Positions 10,994-20,000 of a stretch of 20,000 bases of DNA are shown piece by piece; within the stretch, counting starts at the first letter, position 1; each line of letters begins with the position of its first letter. The position numbers and the translations under genes were made by a program. The stretch is taken from NCBI GenBank assembly GCA_018398765.1, contig JAHBMJ010005055.1:20541-40540 (forward strand), given 5' to 3'. The notes below the pieces were generated by a model, which saw only the letters and a program-made list of their open reading frames with translations, was not told the origin of the DNA and ran no database searches. The stretch comes from Chromera velia. Taxonomy: Eukaryota > Sar > Chromeraceae.

Positions 10994-11305
10994 GCAGACA
11001 GGCAGAAAGATGTGACGCAGTGCTGTGAATGTCAACCAGCGCTTCACTGAAAGTTGCACCCACAGTCAGCAAGTCGGTGCACAAATCGAACAGGAAAGAG
11101 ATTTCAAATGAATGAACAAGAGCTGACCAAGAAATCAAAAAGGCTGGAGATGTAAGGCAGAACAGAGAGATGAAAAGATCGACAAAGATTCATTCACTGA
11201 CTGTAGAAGAAGGACGTAGTGTTCCTCCAGCATGATCGGTTTGTAGTCCTCACACAGCTGGTCAAACATCATCTTGTCCGTACACTCGTAGAGGTCATCA
11301 ACCTG

Positions 11306-11339
<34 letters not shown>

Positions 11340-11355
11340 CAGACAGACAGACAGC

Positions 11356-11395
<40 letters not shown>

Positions 11396-14300
11396 CACGG
11401 AGACAGAATGGTGGAGGCACCTGATCTCTGCTCTGTCTGGGCGCCTACTTGTTCGACTCTCAGTCGCTCTCTCGGGCAAGTGAAAAACACATCAGGTGGA
11501 TGACGAGAAACCAAAAAGAAAAAGAAAGAGAGATCCCGATGAGGGAGATTTTTTCAGACAGACCCGTTCATTGACGCATCCAGTTTTTTCGAATTTCTCT
11601 AAAGGGCTGGCTGACCATTCGATCGACCAGCACGGCGTCTCTGAGGATCTCCTCCCTCTTCTGCTCCCGTGCTTCCCCCGACATTCCCCTCAGACGCATT
11701 GCCACCAGGTCTTCCACCGACTTGGGCTGTCCTGGCGGCATGGAGTTTTCTGCATGTGTCACCGTCGCTGCGTTGATCTGCAGAGAGACACCACAGACAG
11801 AAGAGATCATCAAAGAAGACGAACGTAGGCGTGCAAGAAGGGCAACGAGAGCCCTTAATTGTCGTTCATGAAAGATTTTGTGATGCAGGGAGAAATTCTC
11901 CATGAACTCTCTAAAGCAATCGAACAAACACCCAGGGGTCGAAAACCCTTTCCTTTGCTTGAGGCTGCAGGTCGCCTGACGAGTCAGACTGTACATGCAG
12001 GGAAAAAGAAGAAATTGCGGCTTTTATTTCTTCACTCACTCACTCACTGACTCACCTGATACCATCCAGAAGAGTGAGCCTTGTAGGGACCTGCAGGAGT
12101 TCATTGAGAGAGAGAGCAGCCGGCGTGTGTGGGAACGAAGAGAATAAATAAGGGAAAGAAAACTGAGCACGAGGAGAGAAGAGAAGTTTGATTGATCAGA
12201 GGTGCACCCGGGAGTTCACACAATCCTGACACGACGCGTTTCAGTTGCAGGCACACTTTGCTGACGGAAATCGTCCACCAGCTCTGTCTGTGCATTTCTC
12301 TCCTTCTCGTCTGGATGAGTGAGTTCACTAACGGAGGGGGAGATATTCATGAGTGGAGTCAACTCCAAGTACCACAAACCCACGCAGCCCGTTCCATCCT
12401 TTCTCTCCGCCCCCCTACCTGCCATGATCTGCTCCCCCGCCGATGGATTCTCAGAGGGACCCGCAATGGACGACTTCCAGTCGTCGTACCGTTGTCGCTG
12501 CGCACATATGTGCATTTGCAAGGGACGCTGACTCGCTGATAAAATGTTTCCGTCCGACATTCGTTTGCCGAGGAGGGGGAAACTGAAAACACGTGTGACA
12601 CAGCTTTGATACTCAAGATTAAAGGGACTACGCCCCCGAACGAGACTGCCAGCTCTCCCTCACACTTCCCTGAAAATATGGTAGGGTAGAGTTTCTTCAG
12701 AAGAGCGTGGAGCGCAATCTCTCATTTTCCTGGTTCCCACCTGTTTGAGAAGAAGAGGGTCGAGTGTTTGGTTCAAATTTTTCTCCGAGCACTGAGAGCG
12801 TGCCTGCAACAGAGATGGGGAAGCAAAGTAAATTCAACAAAATAAGGAAAGGAAGGAGAGAGAGAAAACGATTAAAAAAGGCAGTATCTGGCGAGCTACT
12901 GGAGAGGAGACTTCTTTCATTCGAAGACTCAGGTCCCTAGTAGAGAGATGAGGAGAGAACAGGGACAGCCCCCCAGAGCGTCCTCAATCGATGACCTAGA
13001 AAGAAACGCTTCGTGCATGTCTTCTTCTGCTTGCTTCGTGTCTCTACTTTTGCGTCTGTCGACGTCTTCCGGTCTATTCTGGGCTTGCGGCCGCTCTCTC
13101 TTCTTGTCATTCAGCAACTTACTCCCTTCCCCCCTCCCTTCCTGACTGATTCACCAAGCGCCCCGCCCAAACAAGCAAAACACACAAACATACACACCTG
13201 CGCCCACACGTCTGACATCTCCGCATTGCTCAGGTTTGCGTGCACCCTGGAGCCTTCATTGAATTGCCTGAGGTGAAGACAAACATCAGTGGGATTGATT
13301 CAAGGCTCCAAATAAGGAAGGGCTACTGTACAGCAAAAGGCTCAGATCAAGCATGAGAAGAGACCATCGAAGGTACATTGATGGGCCGGGCGAGAAGAAA
13401 TGGGATTGCAAAAGAGAAATTCGGAAGTCATGTAGAGAGAAAAGCTATTCTAACCGTACGGCAAGAGAGAGAGAAGGGGGGGGGCAGGGCCAGAGGGAGA
13501 GAGAGATCTTACTTACTCGAACGAAGGTAGCCTCGGTCTGTCGTCCAACACGCCTTCGAATCTCTCTGTGAGGGACCTCATGGCCTCTGTCTTGAACTTC
13601 TTCCGTTCCTCCACCGTCAGGTTGTGCAGGAAGGGGGGCAGACGGGTGATGTCTTCCGGGTCCCAGTCAGTCACCGGCAGATTCGCTGCAGCAATGAATA
13701 CACCAATAGAATGAATAGGTGTGTAGAAGGCTGTTTGGAAACAAAGACGCACAGTCACGCACGCATTATTCCATTCGAATCGGCGACTTGTTTTTTGGGA
13801 CAACAGAATCAAAAGACCTCCTGGAGGACCGTTCGACAAAAGAAGACAGACGGACAGACACGCTGGCAGATGGATGAAGGCAACAGAACGGATAGCGGGG
13901 AGAACCCGAGCGTAAGAAAAATAGAGAGCGAAAAAATATCCGCGCTGCAAAACGACGAGCATCCCCCCTCAGACCGATCCAACCTCACTCACCCCCATCC
14001 TCTCCGAATTCCTCCCTCTCTTTCAGGATCGCCAGATTCTTTTCTGCTCGCAGTTCCTCCACAGTCCGCGCCTGCAGTAGCAAGGATGCAGAGGCACAGG
14101 AGATGTGTGAAACAAGCTGTAGGGCAGGCGGGAAGCAGGGAAACCTCGCACACATTCTCAGTAGAAACACCAAGGGCGTGTAAATCTTCGCCGACCCCCA
14201 CCTCCTCCAAATGCACACACTCACAGCACAAAGTTGGTGCATCCGGTGTCCTCGTGCCTCAGCAGTTCTGCCCACAAGAAAGAAACAAAGAAAGTTTCCC

Positions 14301-14701
14301 TCTCCCCCCCACCCCCCCGACCTACCCGCGTGCGGTTTGCCGCCTGCAGGTCTTTCAGTTCCTGCGCCTCGTTCAGCGCCCTGATGTTCTTGATCGTCTG
14401 CAGCTTCTCTCGGTCTTTCTCATCTGTCAGACACACACAAACACAGGACAGAACAAATGAGCACGAATAAAAAAATATCAATACAATACAAGGGATTTGC
14501 GGTTGCCCCAGAAAAGTATTGTCAGAGCCCCTTTCCGTCTACTCTTATACGCTTCTAGGCCTCTTCTGTTGATCTGCAAAATGGCAAGGAAGGGGAAATG
14601 TCGAGTTACTTGTTCCACGTGCTGCGAGACTGGTACGCACACACACACACACACAGACAGAGACAGAGAGACCAGACAGACAGACAGACAGACAGACAGA
14701 C

Positions 14702-14742
<41 letters not shown>

Positions 14743-16322
14743 AAAAGAGACAAAGTGACAGCCCATATTCTCCCCCCACCCAAACTTCCTACAGAGAGCA
14801 GGTCTACTCACATTCAGAGCGGAAGTCGCTGAGCTTTCCTGCAAAGAAAGGACAACAAATAATGAAAAGAGACATACACGAGAAAAGAGACAGACCGCCT
14901 CTACCAAAGCACGGATAGAAAGAACCTCGAGGTGAAAATAGATGCACTCCTTAGAAGACGAAAACAGAAGACGCGCAACACAGGCCTGGTGCTAAGACAA
15001 AAAGGACACATTCATCCCGTGCAGCCCAGAGAAATCAGAAAAGTGGAGGCAAAGAAAATCTTTCATGTTATCCACTGATCAGGATCTCACAAAAGGAGAC
15101 AGAACAGAAGCGCGAGACAGTTTGAGTACCAGAAATAAAAAACAACCCTGCAGGGCCCAGCCGCGATCGGCCTCCACCCCCTGCGCTCCTTCAATCGAAA
15201 TGCCTCAAAGCAAACAGACCACCAGAGTCAGCATCATTCCATTCCCCTCCGAACACAAGCCCCTCCCCTGCACGCCACGCCTCGACAAAACCTCGCCCAC
15301 CTCTTGCGATCTCCACATCTGTGTAGTTCTCCCCAAGTCCCTCTGGGCCGATCGCCTTCTCAGTTTCGGAGACGAAGAAATTCTCCCAGTCGGTCTCCTC
15401 CTCAGGCACCAACTGTGTTTGTATGAATCAGTGCAAACACATCGAATAAGATCGATTAGAAACGGAATCGACACCTTTGGGATGATCTAACAAAATGCCC
15501 TTCCGAACTGAAAGAAAAATAATGGCGATACCCGAGTTGTACAAATCTGTAGAAGGAGAGATGCTATTTTACGAGAAAAGTGAGGCCATACAGGATGTGC
15601 TCCTCGTGCGTAACTCCCCCTTGAGACAACGAACGCCAACAGGGTTCAACCAACGGGAAGCTTAATTCGAGTGCCGTCTGTCTGACTGTCTGTGTGTGCC
15701 TCAGAGTTTAAAGGCAGAGGGAGAGAGCACCCCCTGCCTGTCATGATGAGGCAATGGACGGCTTGCAAGCAGGGCCACAGACTGGGGCACATTCGAAAAA
15801 GCATACAAAAAACAAGAGGTCCTGGAAGAGAGTGATACTGATACGTGTGTGTGCAGGATCCTTTCAATGCCTCGGAATTCGAAAAACTACATGATGTATT
15901 CCTTCCTTCCTTCCTTCCTTCCTTCCTTCCGTCCTTTCTTCCTTCCGTCCTTTCTTCCTTCCGTCCTTTCTTTCTTTCTTTCTCTCTTTCACATTTTTCC
16001 AAGGAAAAAAAAAAACAGACCGACCGACCGATTCTGCCCTCTCCCTTGTATCCTCCCCCGTCTGCCACTCATAGTCCATCTCTTGGACGCCAGCGCTGGA
16101 TGCATACGCAGCCTTGAGCGCCTTCTTCTCTGTCTCTGTCTTTGGGGCAGGCATCAGCTGCCCTGGCCTTCTGCGCTTGCAATCAATCAGGCAGAGGGAA
16201 GGGGATGGAGTCCTGGCAGTGGTGCGCATTCTTGGTTCTTTGCAAGAGTAGTGAGACAGACACGCCGACAGAGCGGTTTGCGGGGACTCACTCACACATA
16301 CACACATACACACACATACACA

Positions 16323-16385
<63 letters not shown>

Positions 16386-18478
16386 AGAGGGGGNGGGGGG
16401 GGGGGGGAAGAGAGATTCTGACCCACCTTGGAAGTTCCCTTCCAGCTTTGTCGAACACCCTGTTCCTCACACGTGTCTGGTTACCTTGTCCTTGTTCCTG
16501 TGGGATGCATGGGTACGCACAGAAGGAGGCGCAGGCATGTAGGATCACAAATAGATAGGCCGACATGCAGGCAGACAGAAAGGCAGAAGGGTGAACGTCA
16601 AGGAGAAAAAGAACGGAAAGAACGCAGATGTGGAACCACCGCGTTGGAGTCTGCATGTCCAACAACACAGGTCTGCACGTTGTCCTGCGAGGGAGGCCTT
16701 AAAGGCCAGACAGACGATATTACGAAGCACAGGGGAGATGGAGAAAGACGAACGCACACATGGTCGAAAATCCAAGAAAAAGAGAGAGATATATGTACAA
16801 AGAGAGAAAGAGAAATTTCGTGTGTGGGAAAAACTCATCTACAAAAAAACAAGATCAAGTGCGTGCTTGTGCATATGCGGCGAGATGCTTCATAGATGTC
16901 TACGCTGCCCCCCCCCCCGACCGACCTCAATCTTGTACAGTTCCCAGGAGTCCCTCGGGGTCAGACCCTTGACGTCTTGTTGAAGTTTTCGGAGGATACG
17001 CGACTCTCCGTCCTGAAAGAACAAGGGGACACAAGAACCGAAGAAAAAGAAAAGGTGAAAAACCGGGAAAGAAAAGGAACAAAGCAGAAGCGTCGTATCG
17101 GGTTGTTCAGCAGACTACTTGGTTAACCACCTGACGGAACGGCTGATCCAGTCACCGAACCCAACCGTGAAATGGACTGAGGGTGTCCTTCTTTTGCCTT
17201 CTCTCCCACTGCTTTGCTTTTTTCTCCCATCCTCTCCTTCCTTCTTTCTTCCTTCCTGTCTTTTTTTTGTACTTCTGTTTTTGTTGCAGAGAGGAAGAGA
17301 GTTGACCCGACCCAGAAACACAAAAAAGAAGAGAGGGAAAAAGGAAACCCAAGGAACTAAAGCAAAGAAACGCCCCTCTCTCCCTCCACAGCGTCCACCC
17401 CACCGGGAGTGCCCCCCCCAGACATTCATTGCTCTTCCCGATGAGGGAGGAAGCTAGAGGGGGGGGCTGAGGATCAAAACATTTAAATGCAAGCAGAGGG
17501 GCAGAAGGTCCGAGTGCCTGAAGAAAGGCCATGGAAGGAACGAGAAAGGAGAAGCTGACACACACAGTCTACTCCTTTCGGCAACAGGAACGCGCACCTC
17601 CACCTCATTCTCTCTTTGCTCTGTATGCCTTCTCTGAAAGCTGACCTGCAAAATGGCCGCCATGTCTCTTCCGAACTTTCCGTGCAGTCCGGTCACGTTG
17701 TCGCCCCTCATGACGACCAACTCAGCACTGCACACAAAAAAAAGACTTGGGCAAATATGAGCTGCTCCACATTGAAGACATTCGAAAACGGAGACAATGC
17801 CCGAACCGTAAGGGGCCAAACGGAAACAAGAGGATGATCTGGTTTTCACTTCACTCTAACTGATGGCTCTGAAATGCAGACTGCCATCTTCCAATCTATC
17901 CCCCCTTCCCTCCCTATCCCCCACCGACCCAGGCGGCCAGTGTTCCTCGTTCTCTCTCCATTGCGCAACCTGCGAAAAACAGAGAGCAGAAAAGGGTTTT
18001 TCATCATCCCACCATGTTTTTGGCAGAGAAACCTTATGGCCCATCGAAGAGACGCCAACTTCTTTGGGCAAAAAGACACCGACAACCCCTCCCATCACGC
18101 AATGAATCCGCGCAGACGACCAAACGGAGACACCCACACGCTCGCCTGAGGATCCACAAGCCCCTCTGCCACTCGACCCAACACCCACGCAACTGAATAC
18201 GCAAATTTAGCAGCCCCCCCTTTAGCCACCCGCGACCGCCTCACCCAGAGTTCTATACTCTCTTTTCCGGGAGAGTCAAAACGGAGGGAGAGTCCCTCAT
18301 CGGTCTCCTTAGGAAAGACGCCTATGCGAAGTTTGGGGATGCCTACCTGAAGGAATAGGAATAGGCAGAGAGAGAAGAGAAAAGAAAAGAATAGAAGGTG
18401 CGCAGACACAGAGTCGCCTGTCATTTAGGATTTCATTCTTTCGGCAGAACTCTCTCTCTCTCTCTCCCTCTCCGACCA

Positions 18479-18509
<31 letters not shown>

Positions 18510-19888
18510 GCGCGCTCGGGCGCGCGCGCGGTCGGGCGCACACGCACGTGCGAATGAATTTTCTCCAGAAAGCAGAAGAGTCAAAAGTCTCCACTAGGAT
18601 GGGCAGGCAAACAAGATTCGTAGTGCTGTCTATTGGTCCAGCGACACCGTCCTTCAATGTCCCTTACAGACAGAGAGTCACCCCCCAACCCTGAACAGGC
18701 CGACTCACGTCCTCAGCTCTGAATGAGGTGCGTTGGCTCCAGGTGCACAGCCAGTTGAGAACGTCTGTCCCAGAAAGCCTCTTGAAGGTCTCATGCCACA
18801 GGACCTGTCTCGGCTCTCTGTCAACACACATAACCATAACCACAAACACGCACAGGGAAAGAGTGTGATCCTGTGAGAGGAAAGGAGGCATACACACAGA
18901 TTCGTGCAAGAAGAAGAGGGGCACAAGGGGTCACAGGGAAGGAAGAGACGTCCCTGTCCGATGGCCACAACGGAGCAGACAGACACAAAGCCAGTCCTTC
19001 TGAACCCCCTGTTCCCTGTTCCTTTCTTAACCGACACAAACAAAATCACGCCTTCACACGTGCACATGCACATGGTGAAGCAGCTCTAAGGCACGCATAT
19101 GCGGACGAGTGAGAGAGCCATGCTGGCATAGGGCGACACCAAACTGAGTGAAAGGAGACATGATTTAGAGAGCTTGATCCCAACCGCACCATCCATGCAC
19201 TCACATTCTAGCATCTCCAGGCCGTTTCACATCGGGCGTCTCTCCCGAGAGTTCGTCATATGCGATGCTCATTGGTTGATCACCCTCGATGACCCCCCCC
19301 CACTCGACCCTAGAGTCTCTCTTTTGAAGCCTCATGTTCAACATCAGAAACTCAGGCTCCCTCGAGACAGACCAAAAGGAATCATGGACGCGAATCAGAC
19401 CCTGCACGGATTCATGAGTGAATTCGGAAAGAGCCAGAGGACATAGAAGATGTTCGAAGACGTTTGGCTTTCTGTCGTCGACCGTCAGTCAGCCGTTGCT
19501 GGCCATTCCAAAAGGGCAGGGCTTCCTTCATGAATGCACAAAGCATTTCCACAGCAAAATAGAAAGAGGCAGCGAGCCTGTCCACACTGTGGCGTGCTCT
19601 CACCAAGTCACGCATGAACAAGGACAAGCAGGGAATGGACAGGAGTCTCTGGCTCACTCACACTTCATCAATCCCATCGTGGGCATGAGGAAACAACCAA
19701 GAGTGCAGAACACCGAACAAACAGCTCCCTCCACCCTTCTATTTGCACTCTCTTCCTGCCTCTTTCCGTGCAAAAGAAACAGAGCAGAGGATGGCATCAG
19801 GCCCTTTTCTCCCACACGCTCCTTCCTGTCTGGATTCGACACACCGTCATACTCTTGCCCTCTAGCTTCATGGGACTGCCTCTGAGCG

Positions 19889-19928
<40 letters not shown>

Positions 19929-20000
19929 TACGGCACTCACCCACCTTGGACTGTCCTCTTATGATCGGTTCCTCAGCTGTCTTTAGCCTCACATAGATCC
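5022..20000 (-). CDS. 33-exon gene, 5'-partial, product of at least 1,057 aa, not identified
   Basis: Function unknown. Exons in transcript order: 20000-19945, 19401-19205, 18817-18709, 18346-18138, 17727-17646, 17012-16926, 16497-16427, 16170-16029, 15412-15301, 14838-14812, 14423-14326, 14071-13993, 13685-13517, 13267-13198, 12803-12741, 12669-12632, 12582-12419, 12090-12056, 11777-11616, 11302-11198, 10239-10138, 9903-9856, 9581-9499, 9155-9053, 8607-8494, 7885-7851, 7483-7417, 7063-6940, 6797-6739, 6641-6531, 5802-5746, 5513-5442, 5147-5022. All introns are GT-AG and all 32 junctions keep one open frame (phases 0, 1 and 2 all used), ending in TGA at 5024-5022. That agreement is the main evidence for the model. 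The product is largely hydrophilic. Residues 318-354 are acidic, 356-422 look like a charged coiled coil, 603-1000 are helix-rich with many Trp/Tyr/Met, and the tail is Lys/Glu/Tyr-rich. I see no clear membrane segment; residues 780-790 are only mildly hydrophobic. The start codon and any targeting peptide lie beyond 20000. Exons 16, 28 and 29 are the least certain. Confidence 0.8.
6241..6268 (+). repeat. (CA)14 microsatellite in intron 30
   Basis: Fourteen CA units followed by an AT-rich TATGTATATATACACACAC tail. It lies inside the intron between exons 30 and 31. Confidence 0.95.
6739..6797 (-). other. Exon 29: Gly/Ser-rich linker exon
   Basis: The acceptor TTTTCTTTCTAG is strong and is one of the few in this gene ending in TAG rather than CAG. 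The donor is GTAGAC. The exon completes a Tyr codon from exon 28 (phase 1) and encodes [19 protein letters not shown], a flexible low-complexity linker. It is required for the frame, because joining exon 28 directly to exon 30 would create an in-frame TAA. The donor of exon 28 (GTAATC at 6939) is weak, so the exact boundary on that side is less sure than the exon itself. Confidence 0.6.
7066..7172 (+). repeat. (CA)n/(CACAGA) microsatellite abutting the exon 28 acceptor
   Basis: CA units interrupted by CG and GA fill about 105 nt. On the gene strand this is a TG-rich run that ends in GTGTGTGCAG at the exon 28 acceptor (exon start 7063), so the repeat itself takes the place of the pyrimidine tract. 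Confidence 0.9.
7889..8010 (+). repeat. (CA)n(GA)n microsatellite abutting the exon 26 acceptor
   Basis: CA units (7889-7940, with two TA interruptions) pass into GA units (7941-7972) and then a G-rich purine run. On the gene strand this reads (TC)n(TG)n and runs into the acceptor TGTGTGCAG directly before the 35-nt exon 26 (start 7885). Confidence 0.95.
9743..9796 (+). repeat. (CA)n(GA)n microsatellite in intron 22
   Basis: CA units to 9770, then GA units. It lies in the 274-nt intron after exon 22, about 60 nt from its donor. Confidence 0.95.
10608..10639 (+). repeat. (CTTT)n microsatellite in intron 20
   Basis: About eight CTTT units. The orientation is opposite in base composition to most other repeats in this gene, since it is pyrimidine-rich on the plus strand. 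Confidence 0.95.
10729..11010 (+). repeat. Compound (CAGA)/(CA)/(GA) repeat block in intron 20
   Basis: About 280 nt of repeated blocks: CAGA units, CA units, GA units, then the whole series again with variations. The words AGACAGGCACACAGACGAACAG and CAGAAACACACA recur near 10726-10780 and 10822-10870, so a larger unit of roughly 90 nt has been duplicated. The host intron (10240-11197) is the longest in the gene at 958 nt. Confidence 0.9.
11309..11397 (+). repeat. (CA)n(CAGA)n(CAGG)n compound repeat next to the exon 20 acceptor
   Basis: CA units, then CAGA units, then about nine CAGG units. On the gene strand this reads (CCTG)n(TCTG)n(TG)n and ends in TGTTCAG at the exon 20 acceptor (exon start 11302). 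Confidence 0.95.
12632..12669 (-). other. Exon 16: small, less certain exon between two very short introns
   Basis: This 38-nt exon has the acceptor ATATTTTCAG and the weak donor GTAGTC. It is needed to bring exon 15 (ends in phase 0) into the frame of exon 17 (begins in phase 2), and it then yields [12 protein letters not shown] plus a split Ala codon leading into [12 protein letters not shown]. The introns on either side are only 71 and 49 nt, the shortest in the gene, where almost all others exceed 230 nt. The phase agreement supports it; the weak donor and tiny introns argue for caution. Confidence 0.45.
14637..14742 (+). repeat. (CA)n(CAGA)n microsatellite in intron 10
   Basis: Ten or so CA units followed by a long CAGA run with a few interruptions. 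It lies inside the 388-nt intron between the microexon 10 and exon 11. Confidence 0.95.
14812..14838 (-). other. Exon 10: 27-nt microexon
   Basis: The acceptor TTCTTTGCAG and the donor GTGAGT bracket only 27 nt. The exon begins in phase 1, completing a Gly codon with the G left by exon 9, encodes KLSDFRSE, and leaves a T that makes a Tyr codon with exon 11. Skipping it would remove nine residues without shifting the frame, so it is a natural candidate for alternative splicing. It lies at the start of the predicted coiled coil. The flanking introns are 462 and 388 nt, both with normal splice sites. Confidence 0.75.
15899..15990 (+). repeat. (CCTT)n microsatellite in intron 8
   Basis: CCTT units with CCGT variants pass into CTTT and CT units. 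It lies close to the donor of exon 8 (16028), which itself sits in a short (CGAC)n tetranucleotide run, so the exact donor could be used at more than one register. Confidence 0.95.
16291..16408 (+). repeat. (CA)n(GA)n(G)n repeat with one ambiguous base
   Basis: CATA/CA units, then GA units to about 16388, then a G run of about 20 that contains an N at 16394. It begins about 19 nt inside the intron from the exon 7 donor (GTGGGT, 16426-16421). The N shows that the homopolymer length was not resolved in the assembly. Confidence 0.95.
17646..18346 (-). other. Exons 4-5: possible divergent uS5-like segment
   Basis: These two exons encode residues 121-217 of the partial product and join with a split Val codon (GT|T). 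The stretch [14 protein letters not shown] followed by [10 protein letters not shown] recalls the N-terminal part of ribosomal protein uS5, where a Val-x-Lys-Gly-Gly turn leads into a Phe-x-Ser strand and a hydrophobic Val-Gly strand. About 35 residues later comes [13 protein letters not shown], which loosely resembles the His ... Phe-Gly strand that opens the uS5 C-terminal half. The usual Gly-rich loop after the second strand is not conserved, and the expected Gly-x-Gly motif downstream is absent. The similarity is judged by eye only and could be chance. If real, the protein would be an organellar small-subunit protein with a very large C-terminal extension. Confidence 0.22.
18450..18552 (+). 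repeat. (CT)n(CA)n(CG)n alternating tract in intron 3
   Basis: CT units, then CA units (18475-18495), then an almost unbroken alternating CG run (18495-18530), then CGCACACGCACGTGCG. Alternating purine-pyrimidine DNA of this length can flip to the left-handed Z form. It lies inside the 362-nt intron between exons 3 and 4. Confidence 0.95.
19889..19928 (+). repeat. (CT)n(CA)n microsatellite just inside intron 1
   Basis: CT units followed by twelve CA units, starting about 16 nt inside the intron from the donor of exon 1 (GTGGGT, 19944-19939). On the gene strand it reads (TG)n(AG)n. Confidence 0.95.

Larger units (their letters stand above)
13993..14838 (-). other. Exons 10-12: predicted coiled-coil segment
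   Basis: Residues 356-422 of the partial product are dominated by Lys, Arg, Glu, Gln and Leu in a heptad-like spacing (for example [46 protein letters not shown]). I see no Pro and almost no Gly until the end of the segment. This looks like a long helix or coiled coil joining the acidic region of exon 9 to the exon 13 segment that begins [18 protein letters not shown]. It may be a dimerisation or assembly helix; no partner can be named from the sequence. Confidence 0.5.

Noticed and set aside
10740-10995. Regular repeat spacing that might suggest a CRISPR array
   Set aside because: The units are simple dinucleotide and tetranucleotide repeats without unique spacers, in an intron of a eukaryotic gene.
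10314-11015. 233-residue plus-strand open frame, the longest single frame in the window
   Set aside because: Over half is Thr-His and Arg-Glu repeats from (CA)n and (GA)n microsatellites, and it lies mostly in an intron of the minus-strand gene.
13624-14460. 278-residue plus-strand open frame
   Set aside because: It runs antisense across exons 11-13 of the minus-strand gene and their introns, has a low-complexity composition and shows no domain.

Overview
The window looks like nuclear DNA from a eukaryote. Its dominant feature is one gene on the minus strand, read from the right edge (20000) down to a stop at 5022. I assembled it by eye from 33 exons separated by 32 GT-AG introns. Every splice keeps the reading frame, and the result is one uninterrupted product of 1,057 residues that is still open at the right edge, so the N-terminus lies outside the window. 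The intron sequence is packed with microsatellites: (CA)n, (GA)n, (CAGA)n, (CAGG)n, (CTTC)n and (CA)n(CG)n. Dense introns, abundant simple repeats and scattered TGCATGCA words fit a unicellular alga or protist, perhaps an alveolate of the chromerid kind. That placement is inference; nothing here fixes the taxon.

The 1,057-residue product is not one I recognise with confidence. It is mostly soluble and charged, with a coiled-coil stretch near residues 356-422, an acidic region before it, a long helix-rich C-terminal half and a Lys/Glu/Tyr-rich tail. Residues about 150-217 carry a weak resemblance to the N-terminal region of ribosomal protein uS5. That makes a divergent, greatly extended organellar ribosomal protein a testable idea, but no more than that.

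The left quarter (1-5000) is different. At 27-431 there are one or two candidate minus-strand exons of another gene, with an in-frame TGA in one of them. After that come about 4.5 kb with no gene I can support. This stretch holds an AT-rich island (1968-2210), an imperfect direct duplication (2268-2360 / 2425-2505), a GC-rich and TGCATGC-rich patch with a poly(T) run inside a 16-nt direct duplication (2900-3060), a 280-bp homopyrimidine tract (3724-4004) and a cluster of perfect palindromes built from GATAT/ATATC words (4371-4572).

I see no operon, CRISPR array, insertion sequence, tRNA or rRNA. I did not find a convincing new biological system. The points most worth a second look are the unidentified 33-exon gene with its possible uS5-like segment, the GATAT palindrome cluster, splice acceptors built directly from microsatellite DNA, and the relaxed third position of the splice donors.
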